From the IMG/VR virus record IMGVR_UViG_3300025889_000929, positions 1 through 24,149 of that record: DNA of 24,149 bases; one strand, given 5' to 3'. Every line of letters begins with the position of its first letter. Within the stretch, counting starts at the first letter, position 1. Positions 16,894 to 24,149 of this stretch are shown here, one piece after another. Under the pieces are notes generated by a model. The model was not told the DNA's origin, made no database searches, and saw nothing but the letters and a program-made list of their open reading frames with translations. The stretch is from a virus. Both the position numbers and the translations under genes were made by a program.

Positions 16894-19536
16894 TTAATAC
16901 TCCAGTAATTTTCTTAATTTTTGAGAAAAAGTTAATTTCTTACTTGTCGCCACTTGTTTAGCACTTTTCAGATGATTAACAACTTTATTGCTCAATCCAC
17001 TTGTTTTTTTATAAGTTCTTTTTGGCTTATTTGCAAGTGTAAGTTGTACATTTTTGCTTTTATTTGAGAAGTAACCACTCATTTTCAGTAGTTCTCTCAT
17101 TTTTGCATTTGCTTTACTTTTATTTGTAAATTTATAGATTTTAGCTTGAGGATCAGAGTGTTTTCTGTTATAAGCCAACAATCTATTCATAGCAGTTTTT
17201 AAAAATGAAGTTGATCCATTGTTGAATTTTGATCCAGCTACATAATAATATTTACAATCTTTTCCAGTAAATCCGTGTATTTCATTCCCTTTCTTAATCA
17301 CATCACTATCAACAACACGAGTGCTTAATTTTATTCTATCAGATAAACCTCTATTTGCAACCAAAGTGCTTAAAATACTTTCTGGAGTAACTTCTTGATC
17401 ATAGCCAAACATCGAATCCCCTTGAGTGCTATTTCTGGCAGATACATAATAACTTTCTAAAATATCTCTAAATTTATTTACACCACTTTTTAATGACAAC
17501 CAAAGCATAGCCACCAAATTATCAGGCATTTCAGCATTTCCGAACATACTTTCTTGATTAAGGAACTCTTTAATTGATACCCCTTGCGTTCTTCTAATAT
17601 TTTCAAACTTGATAACATCTCTCAAATATGGTAACAAATCAAATTCTTTTGACAAAGTTTGGATTTTAGTCAGCACTGGAATAGCTTTTAAAATTCTATT
17701 TGTATAATCTTTAGCACCCTCGATCAATTCTTCGGATGGAAGAATTTTTGCAAGTAATAAATTTTCTAAATTATTTTTTCCAGCAGGAGTAAGATTTCCG
17801 TCATTTGTCAGCCAAATTGGACTATTTGAACTTGTAATAATTTCATTTTTTCGCAAGACATCAATCACAACTTTTTGATTTTTGTCTTTTGAAACAACTT
17901 GATTGAAAGTTTCATCATCCTCGCCCTCAAATATTTGAGCAATTTCCTCAAATCCTTTTTGGCTTAATGATTTTGCTAAACTTAAACTATTTGTATTTTG
18001 ATCTTTGGCTCTGGATAAAGTTTCATTTAAAATTCTGGAATACCAACTGCATCTATCCATTTCAGCATTAATCATTCTCACTAAAACTGGATATTTCATT
18101 TTTTTAAATTCGGTATTATCTGAAAATCCAAACATCTGGAGTCGTGGCTTTAAATAGTCAATATATTTGTCATAATTGTTCAAGAGCTTAACTCTTTTTA
18201 ACATCATTATACGACCATTACCACCTAAAACAACATTATCTTTTGAAACAACGGACGGACCAGTCATTGCTTCTGGACTATCATTTATAAAATGATATGG
18301 CTTGAAATTAGATGAATAACTTAATACCTTATCTTTTTCAGCCGATTTTTTGTAATCTCTTTCTTGACATTGTTTTGGATATTTAGGATTCCAGTCAAAA
18401 GTCCTTTCGTCGTGTGATTGGATCACATCATCAAGTTCCATAATTACATATTTACTTGGAATTTCTTGTGATGGAGTTTCCAGAATACCACTATTTCCAA
18501 CAATTACTTTCCCTTTCGGAGCAGATTTTTTTACTACTTTTTTTGGCTCTTGGTATTCAGCACTTTGCACCATTTCAATAAAATTATCAACTGGCAATCC
18601 ACCATCTTTGACAATATTTAATATTTTCAATGCACCAGATTTTAAAGTTTTAAATAAACTTAAATTTCTATTCTTTTTTGAATAGGCATAAGTAATTCCC
18701 TCTCTAAATGGTCCATTTGGATTATTCAAACCTCCAAATGCTAAATTACAAGACAGAACATTCTTATTATCTTGGCACAATCTATTTGCCATCGTCACAG
18801 AATATTCTAAAATTTTAAATTCTTTTGGTAGTTTGTCCGATCCATAACCTTTGGATGCTTTTTCATATTCAGAAAATGTAATTATCCCACTAACATCAAT
18901 TTTTCTTTCTTTTTCTTCACTTGCTTTTTTCTCCACTTTCTTTGGCTCTGGTGATGGCTTACGAATTTTAAGAATATATGTATTATAAAAATCTTCGTAA
19001 TTAAAATTTGAACGTACCCCAAAAGGATATTCATACTCCAATTCTTTAGCCACTTTAATAGCATCTTTCAAGTTTTTAAATTTAATGTTATGGCTTGGAA
19101 TAGTTTGATTATATTCTGTAATATTCAAAACATATTGACCATTCCCATAAGTGTCCTCATTCACTCTATATTTTTTACTTTCAAAATAAACATTACTCCC
19201 AGTGCCTAACTTTCTAATAGGTTTTATATTTGTAGATCTTTCTTTTCCCCCACTTGCTTTTTTTTCGACTTTTTTTGGCTCTGGAGCAGTCTTTTCTTTT
19301 TTTAGACTTGCAGGACGTTTTACCCTCGAAACTCTTTTTGTAGGACTTTTCTGTGCGTCGTTTTTTTGAGGAGTGGCAGATTTTTTGTCAAAATCAGCAA
19401 ATAAACGAGAAATATCCACTTCCAAGTCTTTGGCAATGGATAAAATCTCATTTTTTATTTCTTTAGCTTCATTTTCCGAAAGTTTATGAAGTTTTTTGTT
19501 GTAATCATTTACTAATTCTTCTAAAAAATCCACCAT
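16894..19536 (-). CDS. Polyvalent protein with DdrB-like ParB domain
   Basis: An 880-residue multi-domain protein. Residues about 354-740 match the DdrB-like ParB-superfamily domain of phage polyvalent proteins: VIMELDDVIQSHD (SHD 374-376), NPKYPKQCQERDY, and VVLGGNGRIMML (GGNGR 438-442), with the helical QES/SLSLAKSLS region after it. Before it lie a coiled coil (1-50) and two small domains (about 105-190 and 215-325), joined by three related linkers (EPKKVEKKAS at 86-95 and 197-206, EPKKVVKKSA at 330-339). The C-terminus has a 60-residue domain and GLSNKVV (847-853). Polyvalent proteins are thought to be injected with phage DNA to protect it. AAGGA precedes the ATG. Confidence 0.85.
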   Translation of the reverse strand: MVDFLEELVNDYNKKLHKLSENEAKEIKNEILSIAKDLEVDISRLFADFDKKSATPQKNDAQKSPTKRVSRVKRPASLKKEKTAPEPKKVEKKASGGKERSTNIKPIRKLGTGSNVYFESKKYRVNEDTYGNGQYVLNITEYNQTIPSHNIKFKNLKDAIKVAKELEYEYPFGVRSNFNYEDFYNTYILKIRKPSPEPKKVEKKASEEKERKIDVSGIITFSEYEKASKGYGSDKLPKEFKILEYSVTMANRLCQDNKNVLSCNLAFGGLNNPNGPFREGITYAYSKKNRNLSLFKTLKSGALKILNIVKDGGLPVDNFIEMVQSAEYQEPKKVVKKSAPKGKVIVGNSGILETPSQEIPSKYVIMELDDVIQSHDERTFDWNPKYPKQCQERDYKKSAEKDKVLSYSSNFKPYHFINDSPEAMTGPSVVSKDNVVLGGNGRIMMLKRVKLLNNYDKYIDYLKPRLQMFGFSDNTEFKKMKYPVLVRMINAEMDRCSWYSRILNETLSRAKDQNTNSLSLAKSLSQKGFEEIAQIFEGEDDETFNQVVSKDKNQKVVIDVLRKNEIITSSNSPIWLTNDGNLTPAGKNNLENLLLAKILPSEELIEGAKDYTNRILKAIPVLTKIQTLSKEFDLLPYLRDVIKFENIRRTQGVSIKEFLNQESMFGNAEMPDNLVAMLWLSLKSGVNKFRDILESYYVSARNSTQGDSMFGYDQEVTPESILSTLVANRGLSDRIKLSTRVVDSDVIKKGNEIHGFTGKDCKYYYVAGSKFNNGSTSFLKTAMNRLLAYNRKHSDPQAKIYKFTNKSKANAKMRELLKMSGYFSNKSKNVQLTLANKPKRTYKKTSGLSNKVVNHLKSAKQVATSKKLTFSQKLRKLLEY

Positions 19537-19539
19537 TTT

Positions 19540-19758
19540 TTATTTCCTTTTTAATCTTGCTTTTAATTTTCTTGCTCTCAATTTTGGAGAAGTGTTCCAC
19601 GCTTTTTTCATTGCAGAACTTCTTTGAGCTTTTGCACCTTTTTTTCTCCATCCACATTTTGAAAGTTGTTTGGCAGAATATGGATTACCAGTTTTAACTA
19701 AACTTCTACCAGCGACTTCGCAAACTGCCGACACTCTTTTTTTTCTTTTCTTTGGCAT
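19540..19758 (-). CDS. Highly basic small protein, likely DNA-binding
   Basis: A 72-residue protein with 26 Lys/Arg and only one acidic residue (Glu14). It starts MPKKRKKRVSAVCEV, has two Cys and a Trp (KCGWRKKGAKAQRSS), and ends in an amphipathic basic helix (KLRARKLKARLKRK). This fits a DNA-condensing or histone-like virion core protein. AGGAGG lies 6 bases before the ATG. It precedes the polyvalent gene by 3 bp in the late operon, which supports packaging with the DNA. No named family. Confidence 0.75.
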   Translation of the reverse strand: MPKKRKKRVSAVCEVAGRSLVKTGNPYSAKQLSKCGWRKKGAKAQRSSAMKKAWNTSPKLRARKLKARLKRK

Positions 19759-19770
19759 TATTGCCTCCTA

Positions 19771-20028
19771 TTACTTTATAAACAAATTTGATTGCAATAT
19801 AATTTGTTCCTCTCCATTCAAAAATCTTTCTCCTAATTGTAGCCAAGAGCTTTTTGTGAGGATTGTTCCTAATCTTGTTCCTGACTGATCAATTATATCA
19901 TTAATTTGTGTCATTACTGACTGCAATTTTTCTTGTTTTTGCTTTTCAGCTTGTTCCAAGATTTCTTTTGCTCTTGCTTCATTCATTGTTGGATTTTCGA
20001 TTTTTGTTATTTTTTGTTTATTAGACAT
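19771..20028 (-). CDS. Unknown small late protein
   Basis: An 85-residue protein with a central charged helix (NEARAKEILEQAEKQKQEKL) and a less polar C-terminal half (TRLGTILTKSSWLQLGERFL). GAGAGGAA precedes the ATG. It lies between the lytic transglycosylase and the basic protein. No known motif; the helix could be a coiled coil for self-association or scaffolding. Confidence 0.65.
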   Translation of the reverse strand: MSNKQKITKIENPTMNEARAKEILEQAEKQKQEKLQSVMTQINDIIDQSGTRLGTILTKSSWLQLGERFLNGEEQIILQSNLFIK

Positions 20029-20058
20029 AAATTCCTCTCTTTAAAAAATTAAAAAAAA

Positions 20059-20565
20059 TTACTTTCTATAATACCACCAAGTTCCAATTGCACCACCAAC
20101 GAGTAAAATCGCCAGAAGTGGATTGAAACTTGCCACTTGTGGAGATCTTTGTCTGTATGCTTTCTGAAATTTTGCCCAGTAATCCAATCCATCAGCATTT
20201 GGATTGTAATGTCCTTGATTATATGCAATTACTGACTTTTTCAAATCAAAGTTATATCTTTTGTATTGATGCAAAAAATACATAGTACCCAATTTTAAGT
20301 TATAAACTGGATTGTACATTTCATTAGTCGAGGCAGTTGGAAGTCTGAGCCACCTTTCAGCATCTTTTTTAGCTGGATCAGTCATTTGCATAAGACCCTT
20401 TGCCGAACTACGAGTATTTTTTGCCTTTGGATTGTAAGTTGATTCCACAAAGCAAATAGCAGTAACAATATCAGCAATTTTATAAGGATCAACCCAATTA
20501 TATTTATTTTGCTTCATCCAATTTGCAGTTTGGAGGGCTAAACTATGTACTTGTTTCTCTGTCAT
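20059..20565 (-). CDS. Lytic transglycosylase (SLT type) with C-terminal anchor
   Basis: A 168-residue protein of the soluble-lytic-transglycosylase lysozyme-like fold: catalytic Glu41 in AICFVESTYNP, then SSAKGLMQMT (53-62), the KLGTMYFLHQYKRY helix and AYNQG (114-118), all standard family motifs. It cleaves the glycan strand to 1,6-anhydro products. Residues about 149-165 (NPLLAILLVGGAIGTWWYY) are a C-terminal membrane anchor ending in RK. No signal peptide is visible, so export depends on the virion or a holin. A virion-borne entry enzyme is favoured over a late endolysin because the protein is anchored. It overlaps the holin-like gene by 4 bp. Confidence 0.9.
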   Translation of the reverse strand: MTEKQVHSLALQTANWMKQNKYNWVDPYKIADIVTAICFVESTYNPKAKNTRSSAKGLMQMTDPAKKDAERWLRLPTASTNEMYNPVYNLKLGTMYFLHQYKRYNFDLKKSVIAYNQGHYNPNADGLDYWAKFQKAYRQRSPQVASFNPLLAILLVGGAIGTWWYYRK

Positions 20566-20831
20566 TCGTCGTTATTTACACCTAATTTCAATTGAATTTT
20601 AATTAATAATTGCTCTATTTTGTCAAGTTTATCATCTACTTTTTTTAACTCATCTTTTTTTGAGATTATATCTTGTTTTATAAGTGCAATATCAGTTTTC
20701 ATTGCATTTATATCTGTTTCGGCTTTTGTTTTTCCTTGAATTAACCAAGTTCCAATTCCAAGAATTATGACTTGTAATATTCCAATTGCCCAAAAAAAAG
20801 CATCTTTTAATAAACTTGTTTGATCAGCCAT
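20562..20831 (-). CDS. Holin-like membrane protein with coiled coil
   Basis: The start at ATG 20831 is preferred over 20864, since GAGGAA lies 10 bases before it and the longer form would overlap the upstream gene by 26 bp. The 89-residue product starts MADQTSLLKDAFFWAIGILQ, has one transmembrane helix (about 11-30, AFFWAIGILQVIILGIGTWL) and then a long coiled coil (KAETDINAMKTDIALIKQDI and on). This single-helix plus coiled-coil layout is common in small phage holin-type or haemolysin XhlA-like proteins. Adjacent to and overlapping (ATGA) the transglycosylase gene, which supports a lysis or entry role. Confidence 0.7.
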   Translation of the reverse strand: MADQTSLLKDAFFWAIGILQVIILGIGTWLIQGKTKAETDINAMKTDIALIKQDIISKKDELKKVDDKLDKIEQLLIKIQLKLGVNNDE

Positions 20832-20838
20832 ATAGTTA

Positions 20839-21414
20839 TCATTCCTCAACATTAAAATCAGCAATATTTATAGAATTTAGTTCTTCTATTGTTGTTGAAT
20901 TATTTATTGCATTTCTTTTGTTAGAAAAAGCACTTTTCAAAGTAGCATAAACAGTTCCAAAACCTACTCCAAACTCTGCAAATTGTTGAGCTGTAAATTG
21001 CCTTTGATTATTAGAACTATCTGTTATATAATAATCTGTTATTGCACCACCTGAAATAGTGTTTAAACTAATCCAATCGCCTATATTACCTTTTGTGTTT
21101 TCATCTAAATTAAAAGTAAATAAATTATAAGTATAGCCTTCATCTAATTTACTTTGATAATTAGCTTGTAACTCGGATAATTTAGAGTTTTTTGCCTCTT
21201 TTAATTGCTTTTCTGTTAATACAGAATTATAGTCTATGCCTTCACCTGTTAATATCCAATTATTAGGAACAGACCCACCGATATTAGAAACCCAATTATT
21301 ATACCTTTCAACTTGTTCAGCAGTCAATTCGATATACCTAACACCTCTTTCATTTTCTGGTATTTGATTTATTGGTGTTGTTGTGTAAATATTTAATATA
21401 TTATCAAAAATCAT
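20839..21414 (-). CDS. Tail-fibre accessory protein (DUF4376-like)
   Basis: A 191-residue protein. The first 65 residues (NERGVRYIELTAEQVERYNN and on) resemble small tail-fibre assembly proteins. Residues about 70-185 follow DUF4376-type tail-fibre domains: KEAKNSKLSELQANYQSKLD, YNLFTFNLDENTKGNIGDWI, and RQFTAQQFAEFGVGFGTVYA, ending in a helix NSTTIEELNSI. Likely a fibre-tip or chaperone component. CAGAGGAAA precedes the ATG, and it overlaps the gene upstream by 4 bp. The family call is from pattern memory, so moderate. Confidence 0.65.
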   Translation of the reverse strand: MIFDNILNIYTTTPINQIPENERGVRYIELTAEQVERYNNWVSNIGGSVPNNWILTGEGIDYNSVLTEKQLKEAKNSKLSELQANYQSKLDEGYTYNLFTFNLDENTKGNIGDWISLNTISGGAITDYYITDSSNNQRQFTAQQFAEFGVGFGTVYATLKSAFSNKRNAINNSTTIEELNSINIADFNVEE

Positions 21415-21632
21415 AATATTTCCTCTGTAATTATTTCAAATGTAATCGGCTCACCTAATACTACTTCTACACCCTCATCATAAATAATGTAATAGAAGTT
21501 ATCTATTTGACTAAAGCTATAATTAACCCAATAAATAGAAGTTCCATTCGGCACTGGCAAACCTTTATAATCGGCACATTGTTGCCTTGCATTAATTGCC
21601 TCTTGTTCAGTTTGATATGTATATCCCAACAT
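21411..21632 (-). CDS. Small tail-fibre-associated protein
   Basis: A 73-residue protein (MLGYTYQTEQEAINARQQCA at the start; later SIYWVNYSFSQIDNFYYIIY). It is aromatic-rich and without membrane segment. Single-base overlap with the fibre gene before it and 4-bp overlap with the DUF4376-like gene after it. Similar small genes often follow fibre genes in Bacteroidetes phages; role unknown. Confidence 0.6.
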   Translation of the reverse strand: MLGYTYQTEQEAINARQQCADYKGLPVPNGTSIYWVNYSFSQIDNFYYIIYDEGVEVVLGEPITFEIITEEIL

Positions 21633-23140
21633 TAATAAACTCCGTAATATGAATTTATATTAGTATTTATTCCGTTCACATTAGCACCCTCGTAAGAAGT
21701 ATAAATAATATGTTCTTGAATATTGCCATTAAAATACCCGCTGGTTAATTCTCCGATTAAACCTATGCTATATCCATACGTAGTCCCTGCAGAAGTCGTA
21801 GCTGAACCACCAACTAGATTAAGAGTTAATGAACTATTGTTTTTATAAATGTAAATATTTAACCCACTATCATATAAAATATTATATATATTTTGGTTAG
21901 TATCTTGCGAAGTCGAACTCGTTTCGTATATCCTATAAGAACTACCATCTCCCCAATATGTGCTGTTTTTATTAGATGTATTAAATCTAAAACCACCCCA
22001 CCCTGTTAAAGCCGCACCACTACTTGCTACAGAACCTGAAACATTATATGTAACTCCTGTAGCTGATGCTTTTAATGTTTGAAAAATAGAATATCTAGCT
22101 GGCTTTGTTATTGCAGTCCCTAACCCTAAACTATCATTAGAGCCGTCGAATTGTAAAGTCGGCTTTCCGTTTTCTAATAAAACACCTGTCGAACTATCAT
22201 AAATTTTAGGTTGATTTGCAGTAGTGGATTGAGTAGCATTTCTATTGTTTCCACTTTGGTCGTACCAAGTCGTTACAAAACCATTTGTTCCACTGCAAAA
22301 ACTTGCTAATGAAGTCGTATCTAATTCATTACTAACAAATCCAATATCTTGCTCTGCATTATCACTTGCACGTCTTACTCTTATTGTTGAACCTGAATAA
22401 TTATATCTTAACTTTCTTAATGAATAAGCAACTGCACTACCTGAATAATTATCTAATAATAGTTTTTTAGGTAAACCTATTCTTCCTTTTTCATTATTTA
22501 ATATTTTTAAAGCTCCCTTTGGAATTGCTATATCGTAAGCAATTATATTATCCATTAATCCTGAATAATAGTTTAAATACGTACTTGGTTGGTATCTTAA
22601 AACCCCAATACTTACATATTTATTACTATTTATATTTCTATGAGTTCCGCTTGCTGTTCCTATTGAAGAGCCGTTTACAAACGCTTCTATATTTGAGGTC
22701 GTTCCATTACCTGAACATATACCTCCGAACGAGTTCCAATTTGTATCAACTGTCCCACCAGTAATACCGATATTAAAATCATTAGAACCAATACCAAAAT
22801 AATATTGCGATGATGCTAAGGACGTTCGAAACCAAGGAGCCGTGTTTGATGCCCCTCCGCTGTCTGAATTAAATGGTCTGTAAAAAGTGGAAGACGATGT
22901 TGGTTTTATCCAATATATAAAAGAAAAGTTAGTTTTAAAAAAATCGTCGGTTGTGTTATTAAAATTAATTCTAGTCGAAGTGCCATTAAAAGAGCCTGCA
23001 CTGTTACTTTGATTAAATTCATTTACACCGTAAGTTAATGAATTGGCAGTAACCGCAATATTATTAATAGAACTATCTGACGAACTATTGTCTAATTTAA
23101 AATATATTTTTTTTCTTTTTATATAACTACGACCTATCAC
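21632..23140 (-). CDS. Adhesin with LamG-like and arabinofuranosidase-B-like domains
   Basis: A 502-residue Ser/Asn/Thr-rich beta protein. Residues about 24-215 form a LamG/concanavalin-A-like domain (FSFIYWIKP, DTNWNSFGGICSG, IEAFVNGSSIG, YSGLMDNIIAYD). Residues about 227-502 match the phage version of the arabinofuranosidase B catalytic-like fold: SAVAYSLRKLRYNYSG, IRVRRASDNAEQDIGF, FVTTWYDQSGN and PTLQFDGSNDSLGLG. Such proteins sit at fibre tips and bind host polysaccharide; catalysis is not assured. It overlaps the fibre gene upstream by 4 bp. Together these form the host-recognition module. Confidence 0.85.
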   Translation of the reverse strand: MIGRSYIKRKKIYFKLDNSSSDSSINNIAVTANSLTYGVNEFNQSNSAGSFNGTSTRINFNNTTDDFFKTNFSFIYWIKPTSSSTFYRPFNSDSGGASNTAPWFRTSLASSQYYFGIGSNDFNIGITGGTVDTNWNSFGGICSGNGTTSNIEAFVNGSSIGTASGTHRNINSNKYVSIGVLRYQPSTYLNYYSGLMDNIIAYDIAIPKGALKILNNEKGRIGLPKKLLLDNYSGSAVAYSLRKLRYNYSGSTIRVRRASDNAEQDIGFVSNELDTTSLASFCSGTNGFVTTWYDQSGNNRNATQSTTANQPKIYDSSTGVLLENGKPTLQFDGSNDSLGLGTAITKPARYSIFQTLKASATGVTYNVSGSVASSGAALTGWGGFRFNTSNKNSTYWGDGSSYRIYETSSTSQDTNQNIYNILYDSGLNIYIYKNNSSLTLNLVGGSATTSAGTTYGYSIGLIGELTSGYFNGNIQEHIIYTSYEGANVNGINTNINSYYGVY

Positions 23141-24149
23141 GACACTACACTTCCAGCTATATTAATATTACCTGTATCATCTTTAAATATTTCCAATACT
23201 AAACGTTCAGATGTAGTAACTGGAATTGCACCTCCAAAGTTATCCATTGAAGTTAATCCGTTTGTTACTGTTCTTGTTGCACCACTTGGAATAAATACTA
23301 ATAAATGTCTAATTCCTGTTTGTAAATCTGTTGGATCTACTGCTGTTAAATTAAAATCAGCATCGCCTGCAACTTCTACATAATAATTAACAGATAAATC
23401 AATACTATTAGCTAAAGAAGTTGAAGCTGTTGCAGTCGTCCACGTAGCACCACCACTGCTTTCATTTTGCCAACTAATTGTTGTTCCGTTGCTCTTTAAT
23501 ACTTGTCCATTTGTTCCAACTGCTAAACGTGTTGTACCACCTGCAGAACGATAAATAATATCTCCCTCCGTAGTCATTGGATCTGCAAACCCACTTGATG
23601 CATTTTCCCAATTAACTGTAGTTGCAGTTGCTGTTAAAACTTGTCCATCAGTTCCACGTGCTAATCTTACCCAATCAGTTCCATTAAAATATAATACATC
23701 ACCCTCTGAAACTCCAGCAATATTATTTAAAGCAGTTATTACATTTGCATTATCTGTTACATCAGCTCCATCTTCTACATTTAAAATAGTCCTTGCTTGA
23801 CTTGCTGAAACTTGTTGAACTGCACCAGACCCACCTGCGTGCCTTCCTAAAAAATGGTTTGTAGCAATATCTTCGATTTTACCAAGTGTTACATTACTAT
23901 TTAATATTTTAGCAGTTGTTACTGAAGTATCAGCTAATTTTCCAGTAGTTACATTCAAATCAACAAGTTTTGCAGTAGTTACAGAATTATCAGCCAAGCC
24001 CAAAGTAACGAAATTTCCACCATCAACATAGTCGAAAGTGGAATCTACTCTCAAAGCTCCAGTCGAGCCAGTTGCACCAAGATAATCAGCAGTTGCAAGG
24101 ACATCAACTTTAACTTTTCCATCTGAAACACCTCCACCACCACCTGAAT
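23137..24149 (-). CDS. Tail fibre protein, N-terminus beyond window edge
   Basis: The frame stays open to the window edge (336 residues seen), so a TTG start at 24054 is only an apparent start: upstream residues read SGGGGGVSDGKVKVDVLATA and continue the protein. A run of about 11-residue repeats (VTTAKLVDLN, VTTGKLADTS, VTTAKILNSN, VTLGKIEDIA) forms a beta-helical shaft. Two longer repeats follow (EGDVLYFNGTDWVRLARGTD and EGDIIYRSAGGTTRLAVGTN, each ending GQVL then W), then a beta-rich C-terminal domain. This is the usual make-up of phage fibres in Bacteroidetes phages. It is the first visible gene of the late operon. Confidence 0.85.
   Translation of the reverse strand, partial: SGGGGGVSDGKVKVDVLATADYLGATGSTGALRVDSTFDYVDGGNFVTLGLADNSVTTAKLVDLNVTTGKLADTSVTTAKILNSNVTLGKIEDIATNHFLGRHAGGSGAVQQVSASQARTILNVEDGADVTDNANVITALNNIAGVSEGDVLYFNGTDWVRLARGTDGQVLTATATTVNWENASSGFADPMTTEGDIIYRSAGGTTRLAVGTNGQVLKSNGTTISWQNESSGGATWTTATASTSLANSIDLSVNYYVEVAGDADFNLTAVDPTDLQTGIRHLLVFIPSGATRTVTNGLTSMDNFGGAIPVTTSERLVLEIFKDDTGNINIAGSVVS

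Noticed and set aside
23137-24054. TTG start at 24054 for the tail fibre
   Set aside because: The frame continues upstream to the edge with typical fibre residues (SGGGGGVSDGKVKVD), so the gene is truncated rather than starting there.
21632-24149. Diversity-generating retroelement acting on the fibre or adhesin genes
   Set aside because: No reverse transcriptase, no near-repeat pair of template and variable region, and no C-type lectin end is seen in the window.
1-24149. CRISPR array, insertion sequence, restriction-modification or toxin-antitoxin pair
   Set aside because: No regularly spaced repeats, transposase, methyltransferase or nuclease motifs were found. The Phd-like look of 11224-11544 has no toxin partner beside it and the zeta-type kinase has no epsilon antitoxin neighbour.

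Overview
The window looks like part of a temperate (or recently temperate) double-stranded DNA bacteriophage or provirus of a Bacteroidetes/Flavobacteria-type host. DNA is AT-rich and gene-dense, with short overlapping genes. Host assignment rests on several matches to the Bacteroidetes promoter consensus (TTTG, 19-20 bases, TAnnTTTG), on first genes of operons that mostly lack a Shine-Dalgarno, and on gene families common in phages of that phylum: Lin1244/Lin1753-type replication protein, DdrB-ParB polyvalent protein, arabinofuranosidase-like and LamG tail-fibre domains. No terminase, portal, capsid or integrase gene is recognisable, so virion type and lifestyle are not settled here.

Layout. 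(1) 1-2882, minus strand: a truncated unknown protein, a transglutaminase-like protein, three small or medium proteins with transmembrane segments, and two small unknown genes. (2) 2883-3399, no gene: a 44-bp block that fits the 3' half of a tRNA-Arg(ACG) gene, flanked by paired GGTGCAT-type repeats 11 bp apart (an attP-like region or its relic), then a promoter and an 11-bp inverted repeat in the leader. (3) 3400-11544, plus strand: early/replication operon with an excisionase/MerR-like HTH protein, a DUF4373-like initiator carrying a repeat-and-hairpin segment that may be the origin, a DnaB helicase, a DnaA-domain-IV-like protein, a ParB-like protein, zinc-cluster proteins and tiny membrane proteins. 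(4) 11551-12952, minus strand: a mini-operon with a RadA-like ATPase, a J-domain-like protein, an unknown protein and an FmdB-type zinc ribbon; it converges on the early operon at a shared terminator. (5) 12953-13256, no gene: two divergent promoters and a candidate 70-nt RNA ending in a terminator. (6) 13257-14231, plus strand: two unknown genes behind a duplicated 35-bp leader. (7) 14273-24149, minus strand: late operon running from tail-fibre proteins (5' end beyond the edge) through holin-like, lytic transglycosylase, basic DNA-binding, polyvalent, zeta-type kinase, CHAP hydrolase and membrane proteins to a bidirectional terminator.

How it fits together. The plus operon replicates the genome (initiator, helicase, accessory DNA binders). 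The minus-strand late genes recognise the host (fibre, LamG, ABF-like), breach the wall (SLT and CHAP enzymes, each with a C-terminal membrane anchor) and probably deliver proteins into the cell. A notable theme is membrane anchoring: at least seven late proteins carry one terminal hydrophobic segment, two share nearly the same N-terminal anchor, and several share a GLSxKV motif. This could mean a membrane-associated virion or a membrane-embedded injection complex; that is inference. Several genes were found by direct translation, either because they are short (2435-2587, 3699-3833, 7241-7342, 7866-8003, 11551-11718) or because they run off the window (1-552, and the 5' extension of 23137-24149).
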